Assembly (NCBI GenBank): GCA_047495785.1
Contig: JBLDXI010000034.1
Coordinates: 744,001 to 808,000, forward strand
Origin: Lepidodermella squamata
Lineage: Eukaryota > Gastrotricha
DNA: 64,000 nt
Direction of reading: 5' to 3'
Shown here in pieces: positions 10,848 to 22,064 of the stretch (position 1 is its first letter; each line of letters opens with the position of its first letter). The notes under the pieces were generated by a model. It was not told the DNA's origin. It searched no databases and saw only the letters and a program-made list of their open reading frames with translations. A program made the position numbers and the translations under genes.

Positions 10848-12122
10848 TCTGCTTTTTGGTCTTGTGGTGGATATAAATTGGAAGTTGATATGCCTCATTT
10901 TCGCATTAACAACGCCACAGTTCATGCCATCAGCAGTGCCTATTTACAAGGAGCACAGTCCCTGACAAGCGCACGGTCAGGGTCCGGGTCCGGGTCCGGC
11001 CCCGGGGTGGTTGGTAATTGAATGAAAATAATAATCGCTAATTTGCGTTATCAAAAAATGATAGAGGTATAATAATAATGAACAAAGTTTTTTTTTAATT
11101 ATTTTCTGCCGGATCGTAGCCTTCTATTTTTTAATTACAGAAATAAAATTTGCCAAATAGTATGTCTGTCGAGGCTTCTGGATCGTATCCGGACCGTTAC
11201 GCACGGTCAGGAATTTATTGAGTTGAAACTAAAAATATCTCACACGCGCCCGAACTATTTTTAGCTCCAAGCTTGGGTTGAACTCAGCTAAAAATAAAAG
11301 AGTGTAACTCGGACAGACCAAGAAGTTTTAATAGTTTTAAAAATATGAATATTCATGAGGTGCTAATTAATATTCCGAAGCCCTCAAAGTTGATAATTAA
11401 GTCAGAAAAATTATGGAAAAATTATTTTTGAATAGTTATAAACTTACTCTAATTGCTAAAATTTGTCTGCAATATTTGGCACTTGACTAAGAATGTCCTA
11501 GTTTCATGACATTTCATGAATATATTCATATTATTGAAACTATCCCCCTTTCCCTGGAGCCATTTTTGGAGATCGTGAATAGGGCGTCATTTTGGTCCGT
11601 TTTGCTGGGGATAAACTGCCTCATTTCGCACGTGCGAAAAATTTCAACTAGCATCGCCTCAATTCCACCGTGCGGATCTTTTGATTGTCACTGTATACTT
11701 GCTGAACTACACCAACCATCTTATCAAATAAAAAGCGAATATATTCCAAATGGTTCATACCCAATTTGGAATTTAATTCAGATACCAAATTGAAAAATTA
11801 ATCTTTTTTGTCTCAGATTTGGAATGTCTCAGATTGACCAACCGAGTTGAGCTCATTCTGCCGTTCACTTCGCACCGCTATCACGGTCGGCCGCGAGGTG
11901 GACTTCATGGCCACAGTTGATCTTGCCTTGAAAACAGCTGCAATAATCGGCAACAGACCAGTGTTGATTGCCTTATCGCCAGACCAAATTTTCGTCGCCG
12001 TGATAGCCATCGAAAATGTGAATGATATCTTTGTTGTCGGGAATTAGGCGACGCGTCGAAGCTCTAATAGCTAACTGCCTGGCCAAAGGAGCGCCTCGTC
12101 TTTTCAAAATCCCAAAACTTCA
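10848..12122. other. Intergenic, no supported gene
   Basis: AT-rich DNA with a short GGTCCG tandem at about 10979-11000 and a repeated GCACGGTCAGG motif (about 10972 and 11202). The minus-strand DNA between about 11813 and 12010 is open but shows no recognisable domain. Confidence 0.35.
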
Positions 12123-12873
12123 TTATTCGACGATATCGGTCGCTATGTCCAAAGCAGTTCTGCCATTGTCATCTGTCAAATTCACATCTACGCCAAGATC
12201 GAGTATGCTCCAGAGTATGCTCCCGAATTTGAAGATTATAAGAGCGGTATAGCCCTAATATCCGTCCTTCATGCCTTTGCTAGCTAAATACCGCATAATT
12301 TCGACGAGATCTCAGTCGTCAATCTGCGGGCCATCGAAGGGCCACTGAAGGTGATAGTCGCAGGAATACTTCGACCTCGAATTAACGTCGTTCCCACCAA
12401 CTTCAATCGCAAACCTGATAAAGCCCAGATGGGTCAAAGCAGCCTTTTCAATTTGACAAGCTTGAAGCAACATGTTATCACCATTGTTATTCCTCGCCTG
12501 TGGGTCAGCTCCACGGTCGATCAAGTACTGTGTAGAGCGATGGAATCACCAGTTTTAGCTGCAATTAGCAACTAAATCTTGCAGCCCAGAGAAATAGAGT
12601 TTTTGTAAACTTGTCGCGTCTGTATTCATCAAGGATAGTATTCCTCACCTCAACATTCGCTCCATTTTGCAGCAGGATTTCAACCATTTCGAAACTTTGA
12701 TCTGTTCGAACAGCATTTACGATAGCTGGGGCTCGGTATCCCGACGTGACAGTGGATTTTGAATTTACGTTAACATGGTCGCAATCCAGCATTTGCTGAA
12801 CCGTCGAAAATTGGCCTGAAATAATTGCCTGTTTGATAGCCTGGCAAAAAAAATTCTTGAAGCCATAGTTCAA
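12123..12873 (-). pseudogene. Decayed ankyrin-repeat protein gene
   Basis: Reading the minus strand from 12873, several ankyrin units are visible: AIISGQFSTVQQMLD, VEILLQNGANVEVRN, YLIDRGADPQARNNNGDN, LVEIMRYLASKGMKDGY and ILDLGVDVNLTDDNGRTALDIA, ending with a stop at 12123-12125. The units are interrupted by in-frame stops at 12312-12314 and 12255-12257 and by a frame change between about 12525 and 12565. No GT...AG introns would remove the two stops neatly, so decay is more likely than alternative splicing. The original protein would have been a cytoplasmic ankyrin scaffold of unknown partner. Confidence 0.65.
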
Positions 12874-13923
12874 AATTGTTTTAGTCCTAAACTTTCATAG
12901 TTAACCGCCGCACACGCAAGGCATAATCGAATCAACAGCATTCGAATATACAAAGTCATTCGTAAAATTTTAATGTGAAATCTGAAATCTAAGCTGCTAA
13001 AATTCTGGAATGCCGCCGACTTCATACATCTTTACAGTATAACATAGTGATAGATATTAGCATTAGCTAAAGATTTCCATCAGCTTGCGTTATGCTTTTC
13101 TGCCCTGCCCATTGATAACATGAATTTATAGCGTGTTGGTGTTTTATTACTGATGACGAAAAACATAGTTTTAGGCTGTAGATCAAGCAGTGGGATTCCC
13201 TGGGATGTAAATAGGTGTAGCCAGATCTTCTTCGAGAACTGCTTGTGAAAATGAGGCTACTCGAGGGACAATAATTCAAGGCGGGCTATTATTTCACTGG
13301 CTCATCAGGGTTACGAAAAAATGGTTTGTCAAACCTTGGAGGGATAAACTTCAATCACCAATTAATTTTTTGTCGAACTGGTTGAATGTCTTGATTTTCC
13401 AGAATTCAAATACATATCTATTGATAATGATGATAAAATTGATATAAAATTTGAATACTCCAGAATGTTGGCCGCATTCCGCTCAGGTAGCACTTCTTCA
13501 GTAAAAAATGTGAAAATGTATTAGAAAGTGGTAAAGCATTCTACAACATGATGACATGAGGGACAATCCAGACGAGGAGTATAGTTTTGCCCGCAACAAT
13601 TCTCCTCGCCACCCTTCTCGCACGTGCGAGGGCGCTTAATCGGGAAAAACCGCACTATGTTAGATGCTTGACGTGTTCAGAGTTGAACTAGTTTGAAGTA
13701 TTAAAGTATCAATATTGCAATTTTAATTCTCTCAAAGGGATATGAAAATGGTTTTGAAATGAGAATTCTGGAATAAATGGAATTAGGTGAATCGGAATTT
13801 GACTTGTTTGATTAGTTTATCCTGCCATGCGAAGAGCGTCTTGAAAAAGAGGTTGATATCGATTGCTGGATATTTCGTGTTAGGTGTAGACACGCTTTGC
13901 AAATACCGTTGGATATGTAGAAT
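12874..13923. other. Intergenic, no supported gene
   Basis: About 1 kb of AT-rich DNA between the ankyrin relic and the 3' end of the claudin-like gene. ORFs are short and featureless on both strands. Confidence 0.35.
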
Positions 13924-14772
13924 TCACAGGGCTAGTCTCAGGCGGTCACGATGAAACCGTCTTCTGGGTGAGTCTTCTCTATTTCTTTTATTGCGGCGAT
14001 ATGTAAACGTGAGAATTGCTGATATCACGAACATTATGCTGGCTATTATCCCGCAGACACTCGCAATTATAACGATCTATTTACATACACTTTAAACTTG
14101 AACGAATTCATCGAAGGTTCAAAAACTATACCGATAATCCGTACGATTTTTTCGTAGTGGGATCCAAACTAGTGCGAAGAAAGACAATGACAGCTGATAA
14201 AAAAGACACGGAGGCCAAAGCATGGTAAATCACCTCCTGATCGGGAAAAATAGGTCGCATGAATAAAAAAAATATTCCGTTTATCTCACCGCTAGAAGGA
14301 ATATCTGCGTCATTCTTTTATCTGCGCGTGCAAAGTGGCACAGGTGGAGTAAAAAAATGACGGAAGTAAAAACGGCCAAAACGAAGCTGAGTAACAGAAA
14401 CCAAAGCTGGAAAGAGCAATATTAATCGATTTGAAGATACATAAATGTTGCCTATGATTCTATAGTGCCAGCTCTACCTGTTTCCAGTTCTGCTTCCAAG
14501 CTCCTTTGAACAACGAATCGAAGTCACCGCATATTACTGCAAGTAAAATGTGGAAGAATAAGGTTCGACATGGGGAACAATTGTTACCTGCAATTGCGCA
14601 TATCCCAATCTCAAGCACCTAAACAATAAATGGGCGCAGTCTAATTTGTTATTGGCGTTAGAACCTTCAAACCATAAATATTCCCATTGGCCGAATAAAG
14701 AGAAGCCAATCGACGTTAACTCGCGTACAGCAACGCCTGGATGATTTCCTAAGCGGCGGTGGTTGCCATATG
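13924..14772 (-). CDS. Claudin-like four-membrane-segment protein (small exons, 5' end incomplete)
   Basis: Minus-strand exons 14536-14478, 14406-14290, 14236-14132 and 14076-13924 join in phase through introns of about 53-71 bases with good GT and (T)CCAG, GATCAG or AATAG ends. They encode three membrane helices (LWFLLLSFVLAVF..., EVIYHALASVSFLSAVIVF and IVIIASVCGIIASIMFVISAIL) and a basic Arg-rich cytoplasmic tail. Upstream, an exon of roughly 14772-14665 reads ...FSLFGQWEYLWFE and joins in phase 1 to VICGDFDSLF. This gives a W...LW...C pattern like the first extracellular loop of claudins and related nematode four-TM proteins. Helix 1 and the start codon were not found, so the gene is either incomplete or has a farther 5' exon. 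A cell-junction or channel-accessory role is only inferred from topology. Confidence 0.6.
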
Positions 14773-15047
14773 CCAGCGCTTGCGGATAATAATATTTTAT
14801 TACTTATTTTAATTTCATATAACGTTAAAAAAATTATTTCTTGCCGCAGATTTCAACTTATATTGGGATTTGATATCCAGTTTTTCGCTCATATAAGTGG
14901 CATTCAAAGCAAGGAATATCCTTTAAATACCTATAGCCAGCGAGACAAAGACACAGGACACGGACTACGCATGTTTTGCGCAAAGTATTACTCAGCAGTG
15001 AAAAAACCTTTTTCATCGCCGATTCAGCACACAGTCAACCCATATTG

Positions 15048-15130
15048 GGCACCGATTTGGCACCGATTTGGCACCGATCTGGCACCGATCTGGCACCGAT
15101 TTGGCACCGATTTGGCACAAATTTGGCACC
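15048..15130. repeat. 11-base tandem repeat, about 7 copies
   Basis: Unit GGCACCGATTT (variants GGCACCGATCT and GGCACAAATTT) repeats head to tail. It is a minisatellite next to a transposase relic. Confidence 0.9.
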
Positions 15131-15765
15131 TTTTTAGCACTCATCCGGCACTGTTCGGCAATGTGTGCGGAAAAAATCGTATATTTATTCCTTGAAGGTA
15201 TCGAGCTGAGTCGAAGAGAAAGATCACGTGGATTTGCGTTCGATGCAAGGCGCGGTCGTTCACCAACTTCGAGTATGAGCCGATTGAAATCGACCGATGG
15301 ACCGATCACGATCACGAGAACGACGAGGAAGCCGCTGTTGGTGTTCACGCGCTTCGCAAGATCGAGGAGCGAGCGAAAAATTCACTGGACAAGCCGGCGC
15401 AATTGGCAACAACGAGCCTGGTTTCAGCTGTGACCTACCGCCTGCCGAACGAGAGCGCGACTCAAAGGCGAACGAGGCGCGTTCAGCGCGTGCGGGGGAA
15501 GGTTGATCCCACTCCAGAGGCGCCTGACTCGCTCGCCGTTATCGATGTCCCACTCTTTTGCGCACTTCAACCCGCGGCGAAAAGTAGACAACTTTGGGTC
15601 AAAATGTCGACTTCTTCTTTATTTCGTGTTTTTACAGCTTTTTACTCTATGACTCCGGGGTTGTTGACCCTGAAAGTTGTCTCATTTTCGGGACAGGATC
15701 TGCTGGCTTAATTTTGATTTGGATCTGCTGGCTGGATTGCACCTACCATTTCCTACCAAGTTTAC

Positions 15766-16292
15766 ATGCTTCACGCGGTTATGGGAAATACCACGCTTCC
15801 AAAGCTCTACTGCCTCTACCTCACTGACCCTCTCATCAAAAAGCATTGCGAACTGTTGGGTGCCCTGGCTTTCGTCCCCCTCGACCGCGTCGCTGAGTGC
15901 TTCCACGTGCTGGAGAGCAAACTCGCGGCCGTGATTGGACGTGCTCCCACGCTGTCGAGACTATATCAGTACTTCGAGGAAACGTTCATCGGCGTGTACA
16001 GGAACGGCGTGTTGATTTCAAAGCCGCTGTTCGACCCACTGATTTTGAACATGTTCCACGGTGTCCTAAAAGACAAGCCGCGAACGGACAATTGCGCCGA
16101 GGCGTGGCACAAAGCATTTCAGCTCTTCATCAACGAGGCGCTCACCCGACTGTCTACAAGCTTAATCTGGCCTTTCGATCCGAGCAGGATCAGACGGAGC
16201 AGCGGCTAGATCGACTGAATAAAGGCGATGACATCAAGCGCCGCAACGCGAAGTCGGTGAAATCCAACGAAGCCCTCCAACCTTGGTACTAA
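15766..16292 (+). pseudogene. MULE transposase C-terminal relic, frameshifted
   Basis: Frame 15766-16209 reads ...ALAFVPLDRVAECFHVL...LYQYFEETFIG...RTDNCAEAWHKAF, which is the C-terminal third of MULE-type transposases, including the N(C/V)xExWH motif around the third catalytic acid. The homology then continues in a different frame (HPTVYKLNLAFRSEQDQTEQRL...) to 16292. That implies a frame break near 16140. The N-terminal FLYWCH and first DDE parts are missing. It is therefore a dead fragment, related in type but not close in sequence to the intact element at 26910-29447. Confidence 0.75.
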
Positions 16293-16887
16293 ATGTCGTT
16301 TGGGTCGACATGTCGCATGTCGCGGATAAATAAATAAGTAATAGAAAATACAATAATGTTGGGGCTTGATATATCGATTAGTACAAAGTGTCTTGGGGTG
16401 TCTTGGGTCAATTTGTCGTACACCCTTTTGCGGGGTGGGAACTATGTAAATTGTAAATATACACACTTGTTTTGTCGGTTTATCACTTGTGTAGCAACTT
16501 TCGTCTTCTGTCTTCTGCTGTGACTGATAATTCCCCTCATTTTGATAATTTCAGTATGTGCCCGTCCGGTGTTATGAGTGGCGCACTGTCCTGGACAAGC
16601 GCCTTTTCGTGCTGTGCCTGCGCCTTTTTTCTTACCTTCCAAATTGTACATTTTCGTTCGTTTTATCTGGAAAAAAGGAGAAAATAAAAAGCTTTTCGTT
16701 TCGTTTCGTAATAGATAAGAACATTTCCAGAGAAAGTTAAAAAAATATAAGTTTATATTTATACAGACACAATACATTTTTTTGCGTAATCTTCAGGAGG
16801 TGTTATGCTAAAAGAGGTAAGGCGCTATCTTCTGAAAATGAGATTATGAGCGCAAGGAAAAAGAAACTTCTCCGCTAGTTTTTGTGA
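16293..16887. other. Spacer without a supported gene
   Basis: DNA between the MULE relic and the multi-pass membrane protein. Only short overlapping ORFs without domain features are present. Confidence 0.35.
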
Positions 16888-18195
16888 TTGTTGAATTTCA
16901 TCATGTCTATTAATTACAACTTCGTAAATACTACCGTCATTTTCCTGACTAGTAGTACGTCAATAGTAATTAATTATTTATTGGTGCTCCTTCTCGTGCT
17001 TGTTGTCCTAATTTTTGCCATTTACACACTTATCATTATTGATTCATTGTGGCAGAAGCAACGATGTCTCCACGATACAATTAGTTCGTACTGCAACGAT
17101 CCTGGTAGTAATCAATATAGGGGGTTATTTTTTCTTTGCTGCACACTCGGAATCGTTTTGATCATTATGCAAATATTGGAGCAATCTTCACATTATGCTA
17201 CTATTAGTGAGAAAGATGGCATACGTTTCAAATTAGATGTTGCAGCTGCTAGCATGTTCTTCTTAGTCGCTTTCTTTCCAAGTAGTAATTCAAACACTAA
17301 TACATTTAGCAGGAAAATAAGTAACGTTTTCCACATAATGTCCGCCTTATTTATGTTTCTGGAATTTTGTATTTCTGAAACCTATTGGACTTATAATTGC
17401 TTAAATACCACTGAAACAACTATTCACAACCCTGGTCTTCCATATGACGCTCTCTTTACTTTTAAATTTCTGTGTTGGGTGGCAAACATTGCTCTAATTG
17501 TTCTTGTTGTTACTCAATCCGTGATCAAAATGTTTATCAACTGGATCTTCATCCGCAGCATCTACAAAAATATCACAAATAACTTGCTTTTTAAAGTATT
17601 TCTTTGCGTTTCCTTGTTGTTGTTACCCGTTGCGTTACCTGTTTATTATTTATTTTGCCGGCTTAATCGAGATCTTCACGAACAACTTCCTGATAGTTCC
17701 ATGAAATGGTATCATTATCCAGAAAAGTTTGTGAAATGTTTGAAAGTCAAACTGTATTTTGTTCTTCCCGTGTATATCGTTGCATTATACATTGTGTTTT
17801 CGAAAACGGTATTTTCAGACAATATACATATTATTGTCATTGTCGTATTGTTGTTTATTGTTGTTGTATTGTCGAAACTTGTATCGAACTATCGGAATGA
17901 TGGAGGGATTGTATGGCGGATCAAGGAAACGTTGATTTGGAATTTGTTTTCCATGGACATACCTGAATTCGAAACGCAAATTGAAAAGAAATCGGACGTT
18001 ATTATCAAAATCGATATACACAATCGATACTGGTACATCCGCATTCTTAACGGTGTCAGTTTCTTTGCAGAAGCAGTAGTTGTAAGTGTCTCCATTGCAA
18101 CAATTCTGTTCGAAAAACTTCATCGCAACCGTTATTTTTTAATGGCTGGAGAAACGAATCCGGGTTCTAGGACTGACAGCTGTCCGGATGATTAA
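16888..18195 (+). CDS. Intronless multi-pass membrane protein, family not recognised
   Basis: An uninterrupted frame of 435 residues with about nine hydrophobic segments (near residues 30-52, 80-98, 117-133, 148-165, 193-216, 236-257, 290-308, 315-335 and 392-415), short loops and a hydrophilic C-terminal end. Met6 is an alternative start. Codon use is distinctly AT-rich compared with the receptor genes in the window and there is no intron. It lies between transposon fragments. The even spacing of helices and the long open frame make it a real or recently real gene. I cannot assign a transporter or receptor family. It might be a retrocopy or a transferred gene. Confidence 0.6.
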   Translation: MLNFIMSINYNFVNTTVIFLTSSTSIVINYLLVLLLVLVVLIFAIYTLIIIDSLWQKQRCLHDTISSYCNDPGSNQYRGLFFLCCTLGIVLIIMQILEQSSHYATISEKDGIRFKLDVAAASMFFLVAFFPSSNSNTNTFSRKISNVFHIMSALFMFLEFCISETYWTYNCLNTTETTIHNPGLPYDALFTFKFLCWVANIALIVLVVTQSVIKMFINWIFIRSIYKNITNNLLFKVFLCVSLLLLPVALPVYYLFCRLNRDLHEQLPDSSMKWYHYPEKFVKCLKVKLYFVLPVYIVALYIVFSKTVFSDNIHIIVIVVLLFIVVVLSKLVSNYRNDGGIVWRIKETLIWNLFSMDIPEFETQIEKKSDVIIKIDIHNRYWYIRILNGVSFFAEAVVVSVSIATILFEKLHRNRYFLMAGETNPGSRTDSCPDD

Positions 18196-18282
18196 TTATC
18201 TGCGCTTTCGCCGTCACTTTTTGGGGCTTTGTTGTCAGAGAATGATAAAGATAATGAAGTTTTGCAAAACAGAACAATGTAT

Positions 18283-19724
18283 GACTTTGATTTGATTTGA
18301 TTTGATGTATTCAGTAAATCACAGGTCTTAGGTAAATGTAGGTTTTATTCTTATTCCTATCGCTAATTACAAATTACAATAAAAAATATGAGTCAGCCTC
18401 CCGACTTGCGTCGCTACGGTCCAGGATCAACTAGTTAAACATAGGTACATTTAAGTGTCTTATTTGTGCAGGTTAGAACGTCGAATTTCCCAGCAAGACG
18501 GGGAAAGGGCCGGCGCCGAAGTCGCCACGTCGGGTGCCGCAACCAGCACGGTTTCGCGGATAGCGAGCATTTCAACGTTTAGGCCAATAATTTCGACCAC
18601 CTTGCCGGCAAACGCCGGCCATGCAGGTGCTTTGGTGCAACATTCAACATGCAGAGTGCGTGAAAAGACCTCGGAACAGGACAGTTCGACTGGGTTGCCG
18701 AATTGATTTTCCGGATCCGTGCTGGCAGCGGCCCCACGACGGCAACAACTGGACACCATAGCCGATCCCCGCAGCTCAGATTGACGTGCTAGCCCGCCTA
18801 AATTTACAAAAACAAAGGGAATTAAATCATTGCTTTTCGAATTGAGGCTATTATTGTGCAGTGTAACATGATAAAGTAGGTATTAAGCAGGACTAAATTA
18901 ATTGCATCCAATCTTCTTCCGAGGTAGTCTCGGTCACGACAAACGGCGGCACGAGATTCCTCAGTCTCCACGCAGGACAGTGTTCATCGAGGTATTTTCG
19001 GCTTTTCTTGTCGAACTTGCTGCCGCAGACTGTGACGTGGTTGATGTATTCAATCATGAGCTGATTGCCTTCAAAGCATCGTTTGACGAAATTATTCGCC
19101 ATTTTTTGGAAGGTCTCTGTGATACATGGTACGCCAGATATCGCAATTGTACCCCAAATCCCAAATCCCCCAAAAATCGATAGTAAATCAATCAAATCAA
19201 ATCATCCGGCCCGTTTAAATCAAATCAAATCAAATCTTTCGCATAGGGAAACATGAGTATCGTGGTAAAATTCTGGGGATTCTTTCAAATTTCAAGCTTG
19301 GTTTTGGCAGAATGAGTATGCAAGGGCATGAATAGCTCCAGGCTTTGGAAAACAGTTTATTTTATTTATTTAAAGAGCATTGATCCCATGCTCGACTTGG
19401 AAAATTAGGTGCAATTAACAAAAAAAGTGTGCAGAGAGCCGTTAGATTTGTCTGTTCCGTTTCGTTATAAGTCCACAACAATTGAGATGCGTTTGTATAA
19501 AAATAATCAACAACAAATTTTCAAGGCAAATGTGAGTTCTCATGTTAGTAACTGGGGGAATTCCGAGAGTTCAGATTTTTATAAATCAGCAGTAAATCAA
19601 GTGGGCTGAATTTAAATCAAATCAAATCATCCTGAGATTTTCTAAATCAAATCACTAGTAAATCAAATCATCAAAAAATGGCCTAAATCAAATCAAATCA
19701 CAATCAAATCAAATCAAATCAAAA
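18283..19724. mobile_element. AATC-ended element, copy 2, with two inserts
   Basis: The left end GACTTTGATTTGATTTGATT and the right AATC arrays match copy 1 at 10374-10847, as do the internal blocks. Relative to copy 1 it carries extra DNA of about 830 bases (about 18322-19150) and about 160 bases (about 19356-19516). The right end lacks the final GTC. The larger insert has short minus-strand frames (18759-18460 and 19195-18893) with cysteines and mixed composition, possibly captured host sequence. None is recognisable as a transposase. Confidence 0.65.
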
Positions 19725-19960
19725 TAGAATGTTCTCACATCAGCTATTCATGTTTGCACTTATTTTATTTTATTTGGGTGATTCTATCAAAAGAGCCGCT
19801 TTCTAATTCTTGGTATTTTCCTGCGACGTAGGTCGTTCTCTTGTCATTAATAGCAACAGGGGACATCAAAAGCAAAAGACAAACATTTTTCAAATCCACG
19901 CCAAAATGATGATTGAATGCATGGAAGGGTTAGAAATTGCAATCAACTCAGACAACTAAA

Positions 19961-20107
19961 CAGCGCGCGAAGTACGGGGAGGAATGGGGGTATCGCACCC
20001 CAAGTTTGCAAGGCAAAAGTGGAAAAACCTCGAAAAAAAATCACAGGGTCTCAAAAAATCTGGGTCCTAAAATACCCCCTAGTTCGAGGATCCTACTTCG
20101 CGCGCTG
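19961..20107. mobile_element. MITE with 14-base inverted ends and CAACTAA target duplication
   Basis: The left end CAGCGCGCGAAGTA (19961-19974) is the exact inverse complement of the right end TACTTCGCGCGCTG (20094-20107). The element is flanked by CAACTAA on both sides (19953-19959 and 20108-20114). At 147 bases with no coding capacity, it is a textbook miniature inverted-repeat element. Short stretches such as CTAGTTCGAGGATCCTACTTC recur near 60740 in inverted orientation, which suggests more copies. Confidence 0.85.
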
Positions 20108-20114
20108 CAACTAA

Positions 20115-22064
20115 GGAATATGTGGTAGAGATTTGTTTCATTCGATTTATTTTAGCACGTTGTTAGTTTCAGCGTATTTTTTCATGATTAATTTTTTTAT
20201 TGTGTTTTCATTAATAAAATTTCCCAATAATATTGGCACGCGCTGAAAATGAAAAAGCGAGTTGTAGCAAAAATGATGAATGAATTAAATTTCAAACCAT
20301 CGACAAAAAACTAAGGGTTTTATATTCGAAATATTTATTTTTTCAATTTTCGAGCCAAATATTGTGTTTTATCTCAGTAATTTAACCTTATTACTTTACT
20401 GATCAAATAATGCGTAAGCCCATTCCATAGTTTGCTTAGTTCTATTGATCTCGAGTTTTTTTTACTCACTTCCAATCTGCGAGCCTAACGAACAGATTAT
20501 GATTATTGTTTCTGTCTGTTAGCTTCCGAGTTATTTTCAACTTTCAACTCCAGGTTATAACTCAAATATTGACCGTAACGGAGCAAATCTTCTAAATCCC
20601 CAGTCATTTAATCCTCCCGTAATTTCGAGCGAGTGTCATCCTTAAAATATTCGCTTTTTGGCCTGAAATTACTTATGGAGAAAAACAGCCTGAATTCCGG
20701 ATTTAGGAAGTCTGCATTTGAACTTCCACACTACCTATCTTCACCGTACCCACCCTTATTTTTCGGTGGGCTTAATCAACGAACAATCACTAGTCTTAGC
20801 TAACAGACAACCTATCACCTAATAAATTATGAAGTACGTTTTATTTTAAGACACGCTTACTATTTCCGACACTGATCATGGGTTAGCCGCCATCTTCGAC
20901 CGAAAATTTACCATAAGCTGCAACCCAAATAGCGATCAAAATGAAGCCAAGCTTGCAAATCGAAAATTCTCCATTAACGTGAGATGTGAGTGAGAGTCGG
21001 TTTTTACATCCCTGATTTGCGTCATTATTTCTAAGAATCTGGGTAAATAGATAACTCCGTATTTCGCGCCCGAACTTCAAATTTTACGTGATTCGACAGA
21101 ATTAAATTTTTCTGTCAACAATGATTATTGACAATGTGTCAGCCACTTAATTTTGCGGCCAAAATATTATGGTCCACTATTTTTAAGACGCAGTGATCGC
21201 GGGATTATTCACAGACGGAAATCAGTAGACCCAGTTACCTCAATAGATCGTGCGTAAATCTAAAATGTTTGTCGAAAATTGCTGTTTCCCATGAACTTTT
21301 GTCGATCTAATAGACAGGATCTATGAGCACCAATCATGCTTAGGTCCGAATTTGACCATCCGGTCTAACTATCCCAGGTCGAACGATCAAGCCAGGGTCT
21401 ACGACTGGGAATTGCGATCTATCACCTAAAAAATCTCATTAGCCCGAAATTATTTCTATGAAAGTTATTGTCCCTAACAAACTAGAAAGAGACAATCAAG
21501 AAGATGAAATATTCCAATATTTACACCGCGCGCCATGTTTAGCTAGCGTGCGCGCGCGCGATTTTTCCGTGCACCGCACATCGATGAGCGAGCGAGCGAT
21601 GCGCAAACCAGCACCATCTAGGCAGTACGCGGTCTCCGCATCGATAATTTGCCGCATCGAACGCGAGACTACGACAAGCGGTGTCGTATTCGTGCATAGC
21701 GCACAGTGAAATGAATGAAGCTAACTGCATGTGACACAACATAGGCCTACACACCTGATGCTTCTTCAAAGCGGCGCAGTACCTGTTTTTATAATATTAT
21801 TATTAGCAATAGCAATAATAACTTGAATGCTCTACGACGGCTAACCACGCGTATTTTTGCATTACGACTTGCTTTCATTTAATATTAGGCATACCTATAT
21901 GTACAAACAGCAGCAGTGGCATTGCCTGTGTGTTGACAGCCGCGCGTATAAAACATATTAATAATTCACGAAATTGGGCAAAAAAACTCAACACACCGCA
22001 CAGGCTTGACAATGACTTCACCTCGTTGGCGAAGATTCTTTTCTCTCGGTTTGTAAATACCTAT
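20115..22064. other. Intergenic, no supported gene
   Basis: Nearly 2 kb upstream of the nuclear receptor. It is mostly AT-rich, with a CG-rich patch at about 21525-21670 that contains GCGCGCGCG. No conserved ORF or RNA gene is seen. The nuclear receptor promoter should lie in its right part. Confidence 0.35.

Noticed and set aside
14770-15195. Plus-strand ORF of 141 residues
   Set aside because: Half of it is translation of the 11-base minisatellite and it overlaps the claudin-like gene's 5' region on the other strand.
18455-19195. Captured host gene inside the AATC element
   Set aside because: The two minus-strand frames are suggestive (clustered cysteines, mixed composition) but they cannot be joined into one convincing product, so no gene is called.
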